A stretch of 64,000 nucleotides of DNA. Source: Cyclobacterium marinum DSM 745. GTDB lineage: Bacteria; Bacteroidota; Bacteroidia; Cytophagales; Cyclobacteriaceae. Each line of letters starts with the position of its first letter. The stretch's first letter is position 1. The position numbers and the translations under genes are program-made. The notes under the pieces are model-generated. The model saw nothing but the letters and a program-made list of their open reading frames with translations. It did not search any database and had not been told where the DNA came from. Positions 47,172 to 56,842 of the stretch are shown piece by piece. The stretch covers positions 1,736,001 to 1,800,000 of the forward strand of contig NC_015914.1 in NCBI RefSeq assembly GCF_000222485.1, read 5' to 3'.

Positions 47172-48538
47172 AAATAAGGAATAAAATACTTATTTATTTT
47201 TCTACTACAGTGATTGCCCTCACGGCAATTTCATTAATGATTATTTACATTTTATTTTCAGAATATAGGGAAGAAGAGTTTCAACAACAGCAAAACGAAA
47301 AAATCCATACAACCATTAAGCTTATCGAAAAAATCAAACAAGAGAGCGCTACCATTTCTTATCTGATAGACCAGCAAGACATCAATGATTTTTACGATGA
47401 AAAACTGCTTGTATATGACTCCGGTAAAAACTTGATTTTCGCCAGTTTGGATAGCTTGGATATTGTTAAAGCAGAGAGCATTCTCAACAAACTATCGCAA
47501 ACTCAAAGATGGATAGAAACCAAAGAAGAAAATTATGATCTTATCGGTATTTATGCAGAAGCAAATAATCAAACTTATTATGCGGTAAGTAAGGCTTATG
47601 ATGCTTTCGGATATACGAAAATGTATTTTTTACGGAATGTTTTAATTGGAATCTTCCTATTTATCACCTTTGTGGTAATCCTCATTTCAAGGTTTCTTTC
47701 CAATAAAATTTCAAAACCAATCACAGCACTTGCCGATAAGCTTAAACAATATGACCTTAGTAAAGAGAAAGTTGAAGAACTGCCAATTGAAACAACCTCT
47801 TACGAACTGAAGCAATTGACACTAAGTTTTAATGAGTTAATCAAAAGGACGAATGAAGCATTTGTTTTTCAAAAACATACAATTCATCATATTTCCCACC
47901 AATTGAAAACACCTATTTCAGTCTTGGTATCAGAACTTGAAAGAATAAAAAATTTATCCAATACTAAAATCATCAAATCAGATATTGAAAATCAAATTAA
48001 CAAAACAAAATCTTTAGGGAGTATTATCAATGTTTTGCTTGAGATTTCAAAAATTGAAGCAGGTCAGCAAACAAAAAAGCAATTTTTACGCATCGACGAA
48101 CTGTTTTATGATGTGATGGAAGAGCTAAATGGCATCTATTTTGATTTTCATTTTGAAGTAAATTACCTTCCTGATGAATTTAATGAAAAGAGACTTGTAA
48201 TCAATCTGAATCCAATCCTTATCCGGCAAGCCATTCAAAATTTATTGATCAATTGTGTTTCATACAGCAACAATTCAAAAGCTGAAATAAAATTTGACTG
48301 TACACAACTGAATGAACTAAAAATACAAATCCTCAATTCCGGAAAACCGATTTCTAAAAGAGAAGAAATGTTTTTGTTCAATCACTTTTTCAGGGGACAA
48401 AACAGTGAAGGAAAAATTGGTTTTGGTCTCGGACTTGTATTAACAAAAAAAATTGTGGAACTTAATTCTGCTACTATCACGTATTCAAACCCTATCCCAA
48501 ATACCAATGTTTTTGAGCTTAAATTCCCTTTAAGCTAA
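47168..48538 (+). CDS. Sensor histidine kinase (membrane-bound)
   Basis: 456 residues. Two membrane segments (about 10-30 and 158-178) enclose a roughly 125-residue periplasmic sensor; then HAMP (KISKPITALADKLKQYDL), HisKA with HHISHQLKTPISVLVSEL (His244), N box NLLINCVSYSNNS, and the ATPase end GFGLGLVLTKKIV. The sensor loop lacks obvious metal ligands such as His clusters. Paired with the upstream regulator by ATGA overlap. Confidence 0.92.
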   Translation: MKIRNKILIYFSTTVIALTAISLMIIYILFSEYREEEFQQQQNEKIHTTIKLIEKIKQESATISYLIDQQDINDFYDEKLLVYDSGKNLIFASLDSLDIVKAESILNKLSQTQRWIETKEENYDLIGIYAEANNQTYYAVSKAYDAFGYTKMYFLRNVLIGIFLFITFVVILISRFLSNKISKPITALADKLKQYDLSKEKVEELPIETTSYELKQLTLSFNELIKRTNEAFVFQKHTIHHISHQLKTPISVLVSELERIKNLSNTKIIKSDIENQINKTKSLGSIINVLLEISKIEAGQQTKKQFLRIDELFYDVMEELNGIYFDFHFEVNYLPDEFNEKRLVINLNPILIRQAIQNLLINCVSYSNNSKAEIKFDCTQLNELKIQILNSGKPISKREEMFLFNHFFRGQNSEGKIGFGLGLVLTKKIVELNSATITYSNPIPNTNVFELKFPLS

Positions 48539-48550
48539 ATTTTATCTTCC

Positions 48551-48588
48551 TTAAGGTTTTTTTAAGGTCCTTGTATTGATTTTTGCAC
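48551..48588 (+). promoter_or_regulatory. TTAAGG direct repeat plus promoter ahead of the metal-efflux genes
   Basis: TTAAGG at 48551-48556 and again at 48562-48567, a period of 11 bases as in OmpR/PhoB half-sites. An AT-rich -7-like box (GATTTTTG) lies about 12 bases downstream and the CzcC-like start at 48611. It sits directly between the two-component genes and the efflux genes. Confidence 0.55.
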
Positions 48589-48610
48589 CTCATTAAAGTA
48601 GGTGCATTAT

Positions 48611-49909
48611 ATGATGAACAATATAAGATCAGGAAAACTCATTCTCATTCTTTTATTATTTTCTCTTGCGACAAAGGCACAAGACACCTTACAACTAAGT
48701 CGTGAACAAGCCGAAGCGCTATTCCTGAAAGACAACTTACGGCTCATTGCTGAAAAGCTGAACATTTCTCAGGCCGAAGCAATGGCAATGCAAGCCAACC
48801 TATGGCCTAATCCTAGTTTTACATTGGACCAAGTAAACTTTTGGGCCACGAATGCCCAAACCGGTGGGAAAGAAGTAATCCCCTCACTCGGAGGCTTGCC
48901 CACCAACCAACAATTCGGCTTTGGGATAGAACAAATTATTCTTACAGCCAGAAAACGAAAAAAATTAGTTGCCTTAGAAGAGGTCTCTGTAGAAAAGTCC
49001 AAACAGTATTTCGAAGATTTACTAAGGAACTTAAAAATAGAATTTCGCAATCAACTCACCAGGTTGCAATACCTCCAGTTCAGTAAAAGCATTTATCAAA
49101 ATCAGCTTAATTCTATCCGCTTACTTACAATAGCCTATAAAAACCAGGTAGAGGAAGGAAATGTTTCGCAAGGAGAATTCATACGATTAAAAGCCATGGA
49201 ACTGGAGATAGCTAAAACCATTAATGAATTTAATCGAGAAGTTAATGAAGCCCAAAAAGAACTGAAGGTTTTCATGCATTTACCTGCGACCACACATTTA
49301 CAAATTACTGATGAAGGATTTTTGAAAGACACTGAGCAATTCAGTCAACTTGCTCTGAATGATATTATTGAGCAAGCTAAAATACACCGTCCGGATTATA
49401 GAATAACACAATTGGAAGAAACATACTACAATAATTTGCATGCTTTCGAAAAAGCCCAAAGAATCCCAAATCTTACACTTAGTAGCGCATATGACAGAGG
49501 GGGTAACGCAATGCTCGATTTTGTAGGCTTTGGGGTATCCATGGATTTGCCATTTTTTAACAGGAATCAGGGTAATATTAGGCACGCACAAATTGGAATA
49601 AAAAAATCTAAAATTCTTAGAAAGGAAAAAACTCTTAAGATTGAAAATGAAATTGTACTCTCCTACCAAAACCTATCCAACGCAGTGTTTTTTCTAGATG
49701 AAATAGCGTCTGATTATGAAAGCACCCTTGACGGCCTGCTTACAAGTTATACACAAAATTTTATCGAAAGAAACATCAGCATGCTTGAATACCTTGATTT
49801 TTTGGAAGCCTATCTGGAAAACAAAAAAGTTATCCTTGAAGCAGGGAAGGATGTCAATGAAATGGCGGAGGAACTTAACTACACCGTTGGTATGGATTTG
49901 ATTAAATAA
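48611..49909 (+). CDS. TolC-family outer-membrane factor (CzcC/CusC-like)
   Basis: Outer-membrane channel of a heavy-metal RND efflux system. ATG at 48611 (432 residues) gives a signal peptide ending ATKAQ; a GTG lies three codons upstream. Seen: two efflux repeats with long helices, NLWPNPSFTLDQVNFWA near the first barrel strand and DLPFFNRNQGNI in the second repeat, a pattern typical of CzcC. First gene after the candidate operator; the adaptor gene follows at 14 bases. Confidence 0.88.
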   Translation: MMNNIRSGKLILILLLFSLATKAQDTLQLSREQAEALFLKDNLRLIAEKLNISQAEAMAMQANLWPNPSFTLDQVNFWATNAQTGGKEVIPSLGGLPTNQQFGFGIEQIILTARKRKKLVALEEVSVEKSKQYFEDLLRNLKIEFRNQLTRLQYLQFSKSIYQNQLNSIRLLTIAYKNQVEEGNVSQGEFIRLKAMELEIAKTINEFNREVNEAQKELKVFMHLPATTHLQITDEGFLKDTEQFSQLALNDIIEQAKIHRPDYRITQLEETYYNNLHAFEKAQRIPNLTLSSAYDRGGNAMLDFVGFGVSMDLPFFNRNQGNIRHAQIGIKKSKILRKEKTLKIENEIVLSYQNLSNAVFFLDEIASDYESTLDGLLTSYTQNFIERNISMLEYLDFLEAYLENKKVILEAGKDVNEMAEELNYTVGMDLIK

Positions 49910-49923
49910 ACCATTGAATTAAA

Positions 49924-51036
49924 ATGAACACAAAAAATATAAATCCGGTAATAATTTGCTGTCTGGTGGCAGCCATTTTTCTAAGCAGTTGTTCCAATTC
50001 TGAGGAGCAAAGCAACGTTGCTGAAAACGATAATTATTGTATAGAGGAAAGTCTTAAGACCAAGATTGAATTGGACCGGCCAAAAACGCAATTTGTAACC
50101 GAAGAAATTTTACTTACGGGAATTATTGAACCCAATCCGGACAAAGTAATTCATTTTGTTAGTTTGGTAAGCGGGATCATTTCCAATACCTCTTTTTCAT
50201 TGGGAGATAAAGTTACCAAAGGCCAAGTATTGGCAGAATTGAGAAGCACAGAATTATCTGAGCTCCAATCCCAATCCAAAACCATAATATCACAAATCAA
50301 GGTAGCAGAGAAAAAGTTACAATCGCTACAATCTATGTTTGATGACAACATTGCTTCGCAAAAAGATTTAATGGAAGCACAAAGTGAACTGGAGGTATTA
50401 AAAGCTGAAAAGGAAAGGATAAATACTAACCTAAGTTTGTTTAGTGCAAGTCCTAAAAAAGGTGTTTTTCAAATTAAATCCCCTACCACAGGTATTATAA
50501 CCGATAAATCCATAACAGCAGGAATGCAAATTTCAGCCGAAGGAGAGCCATTGTTTACCATTTCTGACCTGAGTGAAGTTTGGGTATTGGTAAATATATA
50601 TGCTACAGATGTGGAGAATATTGAATCAGGAATGCGAGTAAACCTACAAACGCTTTCATATCCGGATGAAATTTTTGAGGGTGAAATAGGCATTATTTCC
50701 CAAGTTTTAGATGTAGAAGCAAAAGTATTGAAAGCAAGAGTTGTATTGCCCAATACCGATTTAAAATTAAAACCCGGAATGATAGTAGATGTAACGGCTC
50801 TAAAGGAACATAAAGCTGAAGCCTTGAGTATTCCAACTTCCACAATGGTTTTCGACAACAATCAAAATTATGTGGTTGTTTACAAAAATGACTGTGAAAT
50901 TTCAATAAGAAAGGTAGAAATTCTCACCGAAAGCAAAGGGGTTACTTTTCTTTCGGACGGTTTGAATGTGAATGAAGAAATCATCTCCAAAAACCATCTA
51001 CTTATCTATGAACAAATTAAAAACTTTCAAGACTAA
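49924..51036 (+). CDS. Periplasmic adaptor of metal RND efflux (CzcB/CusB-like lipoprotein)
   Basis: 370-residue membrane-fusion lipoprotein, lipobox LSSC (Cys23). Seen: barrel-sandwich half-motifs (VSGIISNTSFSLGDKVTKGQ and later IKSPTTGIITDKSITAGMQI), a short alpha hairpin between them (SQSKTIISQIKVAEKKLQSL), then beta-barrel ISDLSEVWVLVNIY and a C-terminal domain. No His/Met-rich metal-binding N-terminus is present. Five bases separate it from the pump gene. Confidence 0.9.
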   Translation: MNTKNINPVIICCLVAAIFLSSCSNSEEQSNVAENDNYCIEESLKTKIELDRPKTQFVTEEILLTGIIEPNPDKVIHFVSLVSGIISNTSFSLGDKVTKGQVLAELRSTELSELQSQSKTIISQIKVAEKKLQSLQSMFDDNIASQKDLMEAQSELEVLKAEKERINTNLSLFSASPKKGVFQIKSPTTGIITDKSITAGMQISAEGEPLFTISDLSEVWVLVNIYATDVENIESGMRVNLQTLSYPDEIFEGEIGIISQVLDVEAKVLKARVVLPNTDLKLKPGMIVDVTALKEHKAEALSIPTSTMVFDNNQNYVVVYKNDCEISIRKVEILTESKGVTFLSDGLNVNEEIISKNHLLIYEQIKNFQD

Positions 51037-51041
51037 TAAAG

Positions 51042-54000
51042 ATGCAAAAATTTGTTCAGGGTATAGTCGCTTTTTCATTAAAGAATTCAATCATTGTTTT
51101 CTTTCTTACAGCTTTGTTGATTATTGCAGGGGTTATCAGTTACATCAATACACCCATCGAAGCATTCCCTGATGTAACCAATACAAGAGCAAGAATCATC
51201 ACTCAATGGCCGGGTAGAAGTGCGGAAGAAGTTGAGAAATTTGTTACACTTCGCATAATGAAGGAGATGAATACCATCCCTAAAAAAGCAGAAGTTCGTT
51301 CCATATCACTTTTTGGTCTATCTGTTGTCACCGTCATTTTTGAAGATGGAATCGATGATTTTTATGCACAGCAATACGCTGCCAATAGATTACAAGGAAT
51401 TGATTTACCTGAAGGGGCTGAAGCAGAAATTGAACCACCCTTTGGGGCTACAGGCGAGATATTCCGCTATGTGATAAAAAGCGACAGACCAATAAAGGAA
51501 ATAACAGCTATTCAGGATTGGGTAATTGAAAGAGAATTAGTTTCTGTTCCGGGTGTTGCCAATGTAGTAAGTTTTGGCGGTGAAGAAAAAATTTACGAAA
51601 TCAAAATCAATCCTACGGAATTGGCCAACTATGACTTGTCTCCTTTAGAAGTGTTTGAAGCAGTATCTAAAACCAATATCAATGTTGGAGGTGATGTTAT
51701 AGAAAGAGGTTCACAGGCCTATGTTGTGCGTGGAGTTGGGTTATTAGAAAGTGCTGAAGATATTGAAAATATATTAATTGAGGTGAGGGGATCAACCCCT
51801 ATTCTCGTGAAACATGTAGCCGAAGTAAAAATATCGGCTAAGCCTAGGCTGGGGCAGGTAGGCTTACAGGATGATGATGATTTGGTACAAGGAATTGTCC
51901 TGATGCTTCGGGGAGAAAATCCCGGTGATGTAATCTCAAAATTAAAGGAAAAAATAACCGATTTAAATGAGCAGGTACTACCAAAGGATGTGAAGATTGA
52001 ACCTTTCATAGACCGAACAGAATTAGTAGATGCTACTGTAGGTACTGTAAGTAAAAACCTGATCGAAGGTATAATATTGGTTTCCATCATTGTGTTCATA
52101 TTTCTGTTCAATTGGAGAACCACGATAATTGTAGCTTCGGTAATTCCGCTTTCTTTCTTGTTTGCATTAATGATGCTACGTATTCAAGGCTTGCCAGCAA
52201 ATTTGATTTCAATGGGGGCAATTGATTTCGGCCTATTGTTGGAAGGAACATTGGTGATTGTAGAAACTGTATATGTGGCCATGGAAAAAAAGGCTCACCA
52301 ATTGGGAATGGCAAAATTCAATCGCATAGGCAAAATGGGAATCATAAAAAAGAGTGCCGGAAGTGTGGCCACTTATATTGTATTTGCCCAAATTATTTTG
52401 ATTGTTGCTTTATTGCCGATCTTCTCCTTTCAAAAAGTGGAAGGAAAGATGTTTTCGCCATTGGCCTTTACATTGGGATATGCCTTACTCGGTTCACTTA
52501 TTTTAAGTATCACTTACGTTCCTGCATTATGTAAGGTATTACTGACCAAAAACATTGTTGAAAAAGAAAATATTATTTCTCGCTTTTTCCGCAACAACCT
52601 TTACAAACTCTTTTTATGGAGTAATAGGAAAAGAAAAGCTACACTACTTGGTTTTGCTTCGATTTTAACTGTATGTACAATAGGGTTTTTATTTTATGGA
52701 ACAGAGTTTATTCCAAAACTTAATGAAGGAGCATTATACGTTCGCGCCACACTGCCCAACAGTGTGAATTTAGAAGAATCTGTAAAGTTGTCCAAAGAAA
52801 TGAAAAGTAAAATAAGGGCCTTTGAAGAAGTGAAATTTGTATTGACACAAACAGGACGACCAAATGACGGAACAGATCCTACAGGATTTTTCAACAATGA
52901 ATTTCATATTCAGTTATTTCCTGAAAAAGAATGGAAACGCAATATCAACAAAGAAGAATTGATTGAAGAAATGCGCAAGCATTTACAAGTCTATCCCGGT
53001 ATTGTATTCGGGTTTAGCCAACCTATTCAGGATAATGTGGAAGAATATGTGGCAGGGGTAAAAAGCTCATTGGTTGTAAAAATTTTTGGTGATGACCTTT
53101 TTGAATTGGAAAAGTATGCTGACCAAGTTGCAGATAACATCAGGCATGTAGAAGGAATTACAGATTTGAACGTATATAGAAATATTGGTTTACCTGAGTT
53201 GAGAATCAAATTAGACGAAAGCAAAATGGGGAAATACGGTGTTTCGATGGAAGATGCGCAGTCAGTGGTTGAAATGGCTATCGGTGGAAGGGCTGCAACA
53301 ACTTTTTATGAAAATGAGCGGATGTTTGACGTGCGTATTCGATTTCAAAAGGAATACCGAGACAATCAACAAAAGATTGGAGAAATACTGATTCCTACTT
53401 TAAATGCTAAAAAGATTCCCTTGCGTGAAATTGCAACTATTAATTTCATTACGGGACCTACTTTTATTTACAGGGAAGGGAGCAGTCGCTACATCGCAGT
53501 CGGATTTAGTATTGAGGGAAGGGATTTAGGAAGCACTATAGAAGAAGCCAAAAAGAGAGTAGCCGAAAACGTAAAATTACCAAAAGCCAATAAAATGGTT
53601 TGGGCAGGAGAGTTTGAAAGTAAAGAAAGAGCAAGTAAACAATTGGCTGTTATTGTTCCTGCGGTTTTATTGTTGATTTTATTCTTACTCTATTTCAACT
53701 TTGGAACGATTAAAGACACCCTCATTGCCGCAAGCACTATCCCTTATGCTTTCATTGGTGGTTTTGTTTCACTTTGGGCTACACAAACCATATTTGGAAT
53801 TTCTGCAGGTATTGGTTTTATAATCCTTTTTGGCGTAAATACCATAAACAGCATCATCCTAATTGCAATCATGAAAGAGAATATGAAAAAAATGAGCTTA
53901 CAAAAAGCCATTTCAGATGGTGTTTATAGTCGCATTCGTCCAATAGTTATGATTGCCCTGATGGGGTCAACAGGGCTATTGCCTGCTGCACTTTCTACAG

Positions 54001-54140
54001 GGATGGGTTCTGAAATTCAAAAACCCTTAGCCATTATGATCGTAGGCGGATTGCTTATTTGTATGATACTTTCCTTAACCGTATTACCACAGGTATTTTA
54101 TTGGGTGTACCGTAAAGCAGAACATAAAAAAAGAGACTAG
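51042..54140 (+). CDS. Heavy-metal-type RND efflux pump (CzcA/CusA family)
   Basis: 1032-residue inner-membrane pump of the HME-RND family, normal length. Seen: N-terminal membrane anchor, NTPIEAFPDVTNTRARIITQ (HME signature), twelve membrane segments, and the proton-relay helix GAIDFGLLLEGTLVIVE (Asp395, Glu401, Glu408). In CzcA the second acidic position is Asp; here it is Glu. C-terminal ALMGSTGLLPAALSTGMGSE is typical. Metal specificity cannot be read from sequence. Confidence 0.92.
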   Translation: MQKFVQGIVAFSLKNSIIVFFLTALLIIAGVISYINTPIEAFPDVTNTRARIITQWPGRSAEEVEKFVTLRIMKEMNTIPKKAEVRSISLFGLSVVTVIFEDGIDDFYAQQYAANRLQGIDLPEGAEAEIEPPFGATGEIFRYVIKSDRPIKEITAIQDWVIERELVSVPGVANVVSFGGEEKIYEIKINPTELANYDLSPLEVFEAVSKTNINVGGDVIERGSQAYVVRGVGLLESAEDIENILIEVRGSTPILVKHVAEVKISAKPRLGQVGLQDDDDLVQGIVLMLRGENPGDVISKLKEKITDLNEQVLPKDVKIEPFIDRTELVDATVGTVSKNLIEGIILVSIIVFIFLFNWRTTIIVASVIPLSFLFALMMLRIQGLPANLISMGAIDFGLLLEGTLVIVETVYVAMEKKAHQLGMAKFNRIGKMGIIKKSAGSVATYIVFAQIILIVALLPIFSFQKVEGKMFSPLAFTLGYALLGSLILSITYVPALCKVLLTKNIVEKENIISRFFRNNLYKLFLWSNRKRKATLLGFASILTVCTIGFLFYGTEFIPKLNEGALYVRATLPNSVNLEESVKLSKEMKSKIRAFEEVKFVLTQTGRPNDGTDPTGFFNNEFHIQLFPEKEWKRNINKEELIEEMRKHLQVYPGIVFGFSQPIQDNVEEYVAGVKSSLVVKIFGDDLFELEKYADQVADNIRHVEGITDLNVYRNIGLPELRIKLDESKMGKYGVSMEDAQSVVEMAIGGRAATTFYENERMFDVRIRFQKEYRDNQQKIGEILIPTLNAKKIPLREIATINFITGPTFIYREGSSRYIAVGFSIEGRDLGSTIEEAKKRVAENVKLPKANKMVWAGEFESKERASKQLAVIVPAVLLLILFLLYFNFGTIKDTLIAASTIPYAFIGGFVSLWATQTIFGISAGIGFIILFGVNTINSIILIAIMKENMKKMSLQKAISDGVYSRIRPIVMIALMGSTGLLPAALSTGMGSEIQKPLAIMIVGGLLICMILSLTVLPQVFYWVYRKAEHKKRD

Positions 54141-54625
54141 GCGTTTTTATTTAGTTGTGTCATCTTGGAAAGACTTCAATTTCTATATATGCTCAGCATC
54201 CTAAAAATGGTGTGCCATTAATACCTATCTCAATCAAACTTTACTAAATTGAATTATTCTCCCCCCCTGGTCTTTATAAATGTTCATCAATGAAAACATC
54301 TAGTAAAGAAGTAAATATTAGAAACAGATTAAAGTTGAATCAAGGACTGCTTCTTCAGCAATGTGGCGATGATTGTAAGCAAAACTTAATCATAATAAAT
54401 GCAGAAATGCCTCTCATTCGCATAGAAACATTATTATAAAGTTTCGTTAACTAACAAAAAACATCCTCAAAGAAAATTTAATTCCACGTGGGTTATTCAA
54501 TTTGCGGTTTATGTACTTTTATCAGTTGAAAAGGAAAAAATCAAAGAAGGATGGAATTTAATGATTGGGTTATTTAGTTTGATATTTCAAATGATCGATA
54601 GCAGCATAAAAAAGTACGGCAACCA
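54141..54625. other. Gene-free stretch after the efflux operon
   Basis: No convincing frame, repeat or terminator. Marks the boundary between the efflux locus and the following acetyltransferase gene. Confidence 0.4.
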
Positions 54626-55156
54626 ATGGAATTGATTATAAGAAAAGAAAATCCAGAAGACTTTGAAACAGTCTTTAATCTTATTGAAAAAGCATTCAAA
54701 CAGGTGAAAATAAGCGACCACAGAGAGCAGTTTTTGGTAGAACGATTGAGAAAATCAAAAGCTTTTGTTCCAGAACTTTCAATGGTAGCTGAAATTGAGA
54801 AGAAAATTGTTGGCCATATTTTACTGAGCAAATTGAAAATAAAAAATGGGAGAAATAGATTTGACTCTTTAGCTCTTGCGCCCCTTTCGGTAATTCCCGA
54901 ATATCAAAGAAATGGAATTGGTGGACAACTGGTAAGAGAGGCACATAAAAAGGCTAAAGAATTAGGTTTCAAATCGGTTATTTTAATAGGGCATGAAAAA
55001 TATTATCCAAGATTTGGATACAAACAAGCAGACCATTTTGGAATAAGTTTACCTTTCGAAGTACCAAAAGAAAATTGTATGGCCGTTGAATTAATAATGA
55101 ATGGATTAAAAGATGTAAATGGTCTAGTTCAATACCCAAAAGAGTTTATAGCGTAA
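54626..55156 (+). CDS. GNAT family N-acetyltransferase (YhbS-like)
   Basis: 176 residues, cytosolic. GNAT fold with motif A LSVIPEYQRNGIGGQLVREA (acetyl-CoA pyrophosphate loop Q-R-N-G-I-G-G) and the following helix, then VILIGHEKYYPRFGYKQA, a hallmark of the YhbS branch. Acetyl acceptor unknown. Stands alone with its own upstream gap. Confidence 0.88.
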   Translation: MELIIRKENPEDFETVFNLIEKAFKQVKISDHREQFLVERLRKSKAFVPELSMVAEIEKKIVGHILLSKLKIKNGRNRFDSLALAPLSVIPEYQRNGIGGQLVREAHKKAKELGFKSVILIGHEKYYPRFGYKQADHFGISLPFEVPKENCMAVELIMNGLKDVNGLVQYPKEFIA

Positions 55157-55237
55157 AAAAATTATCCTCAATTCTAAGTCAACTGCTATATTACTATCAT
55201 CTAGCCTGATTTAGACCATAAAATAATAAGTTAAAAA

Positions 55238-55798
55238 ATGAAATTTTCTGTATTTATAGCTACAAGTGTTGATGGGTTTATTGCTAAACCGGATGGAAAT
55301 GTGGATTGGTTACATACAGCTGGTAATTTGGAAGCTGACATGGAGACAGAAGATATGGGGTTTAAAGCCTATATGAATGCTGTGGATTGTATGATCATGG
55401 GACGGAAGTGCATGGAGGTGATTTCCGAAATGAACTTGACTCCTGAGCAATGGTTTTATGGAGACACGCGTATAGTGGTATTAAGTAGCACATTGACAGA
55501 ACCACCGGAAAACCTCAGAGGAAAAGTAGAAATGTATGCCGGAGATATACATTCTTTGGTCGATAAATTGGAAAAAGAAGGTTACAAACATGCCTATGTA
55601 GACGGAGGGAAAACCATTCAGTCGTTTATAAACCTTCAGTTGATCAATGAAATAATCATAACCAAAATTCCTGTTTTATTGGGAGAAGGGATTCCTTTAT
55701 TTGGAAAAACATTCAAGGACATAAAACTTGAAAAAGCCAGTGCAATTACTTTCCCAAATGATTTTATCCAAGTAAAATATTCGGTGAATTATGAATAG
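55238..55798 (+). CDS. Dihydrofolate reductase family protein (RibD-C type)
   Basis: 186-residue NADPH-dependent reductase of the RibD C-terminal/DHFR fold. Seen: MKFSVFIATSVDGFIAKPDG, CMIMGRKCMEVI, YVDGGKTIQSFI (glycine turn for NADPH) and LLGEGIPLFGK. Likely a YyaP/YwjB-like protein of unknown substrate rather than a true folate enzyme, because a full-length pteridine site is not evident. Confidence 0.85.
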   Translation: MKFSVFIATSVDGFIAKPDGNVDWLHTAGNLEADMETEDMGFKAYMNAVDCMIMGRKCMEVISEMNLTPEQWFYGDTRIVVLSSTLTEPPENLRGKVEMYAGDIHSLVDKLEKEGYKHAYVDGGKTIQSFINLQLINEIIITKIPVLLGEGIPLFGKTFKDIKLEKASAITFPNDFIQVKYSVNYE

Positions 55799-55823
55799 CG
55801 AATGAAAACAGCCTGTCGTTGAG

Positions 55824-55859
55824 AAGCTTGAGCGGAGTCGTTTGTCTCAGCTCAAGCTT
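55824..55859. terminator. Stem-loop between convergent genes
   Basis: Perfect 10-bp stem AAGCTTGAGC / GCTCAAGCTT with a 16-base loop containing the dispersed GGAGTCG motif. It could end transcription from either side, but the T run is short. Confidence 0.4.
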
Positions 55860-55918
55860 TCAAAATTTATCCGAATTAGAAACCATATTTACTTTGAAAC
55901 AAGAAGCCTAAGAATTTT

Positions 55919-56509
55919 TTATTGTTTTTTCTTTCGAAGCCAATCAGGAATACCGGTAGGCTCAAAAGCTTCCATTTTATCCAGCAAATTCACCGGATCA
56001 TCTGCCACAATTACATTTTTCAACTGGTCCGGTTTTAAAAAGCCTTGTTCACCAACATGGGCCAAAAAATCCAGTAATTTGTCGTAATAGCCGGACACAT
56101 TGTATAAGGCAAGTGGTTTTTGGATGTACATTAGCTGGTTGAGCGTCATGACTTCAAACAATTCCTCCAATGTGCCTATGCCCCCCGGCATGGCAATAAA
56201 GCCATCCCCTTTTTCGGCCATAAGCCATTTTCTATCCCTCATTGTTTCCACTACAATTAAATCTGTACAACCTTGATGGGCCACTTCAATGTCAACAAGT
56301 TTTTGAGGAATTATACCATACACAGGACTTTTAGAGGCAAGCATCTCATCGGCAATAATCCCCATAAGCCCAACCTTTCCTGCACCGTAAACTAGCCCAA
56401 TTTCCCTTTTTATCATCTCTTTGGCCAGGGCTTTGGCTTGGTCTGAATATTCTTGTAGAATTCCCTTGTTTGATCCACAATAGACTGTGATGTTTTTTAA
56501 TGGAAACAT
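55919..56509 (-). CDS. LOG-family Rossmann-fold nucleotide phosphoribohydrolase (TIGR00730)
   Basis: 196 residues, cytosolic. Seen: ITVYCGSNKG at the N-terminus, GLVYGAGKVGLMG, and the diagnostic PGGIGTLEELFEVMT. Members cleave nucleoside 5'-monophosphates to base and ribose phosphate (the plant LOG cytokinin-activating reaction). Whether cytokinin or ordinary nucleotides are the substrate in bacteria of this kind is not settled. Convergent to the DHFR-like gene. Confidence 0.88.
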   Translation of the reverse strand: MFPLKNITVYCGSNKGILQEYSDQAKALAKEMIKREIGLVYGAGKVGLMGIIADEMLASKSPVYGIIPQKLVDIEVAHQGCTDLIVVETMRDRKWLMAEKGDGFIAMPGGIGTLEELFEVMTLNQLMYIQKPLALYNVSGYYDKLLDFLAHVGEQGFLKPDQLKNVIVADDPVNLLDKMEAFEPTGIPDWLRKKKQ

Positions 56510-56842
56510 ATTTATTAAATGATTTTGGAATTGAGGGTAAGGCTAGAATTTCTACTACCTATTTCCCTTATTTTTTTTCTTTATACGCTTGATTAAATTT
56601 TCAGCTTCAACCCGATGCTTTGTCTCCTCCAAATATAACCTCCTATTCTCTAAAAATTGTTTTTGATAGCCCTTATAACGGAAATGCCGGAAAGAAATTG
56701 ATTTTGGGTTTAAATTAAATTAACCTCTTATTAACTTAATAATTGGCTCATTTTGGATAAAAAAAGGTCCTAAAAAATTCTTTTCAATCAAAAAAGTAGG
56801 TTTATGGGAAGATTTATGGAAAAGCTAAAGTAATTTTACATC
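56510..56842. other. Intergenic stretch with a minus-strand open relic
   Basis: On the minus strand a charged frame (YKGYQKQFLENRRLYLEET, then KHRVEAENLIKRIKKKN) ends at a TAG near 56555 but has no ATG. It could be a tiny gene with an unusual start or a relic. The plus strand should hold the rdgB promoter. Confidence 0.3.
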
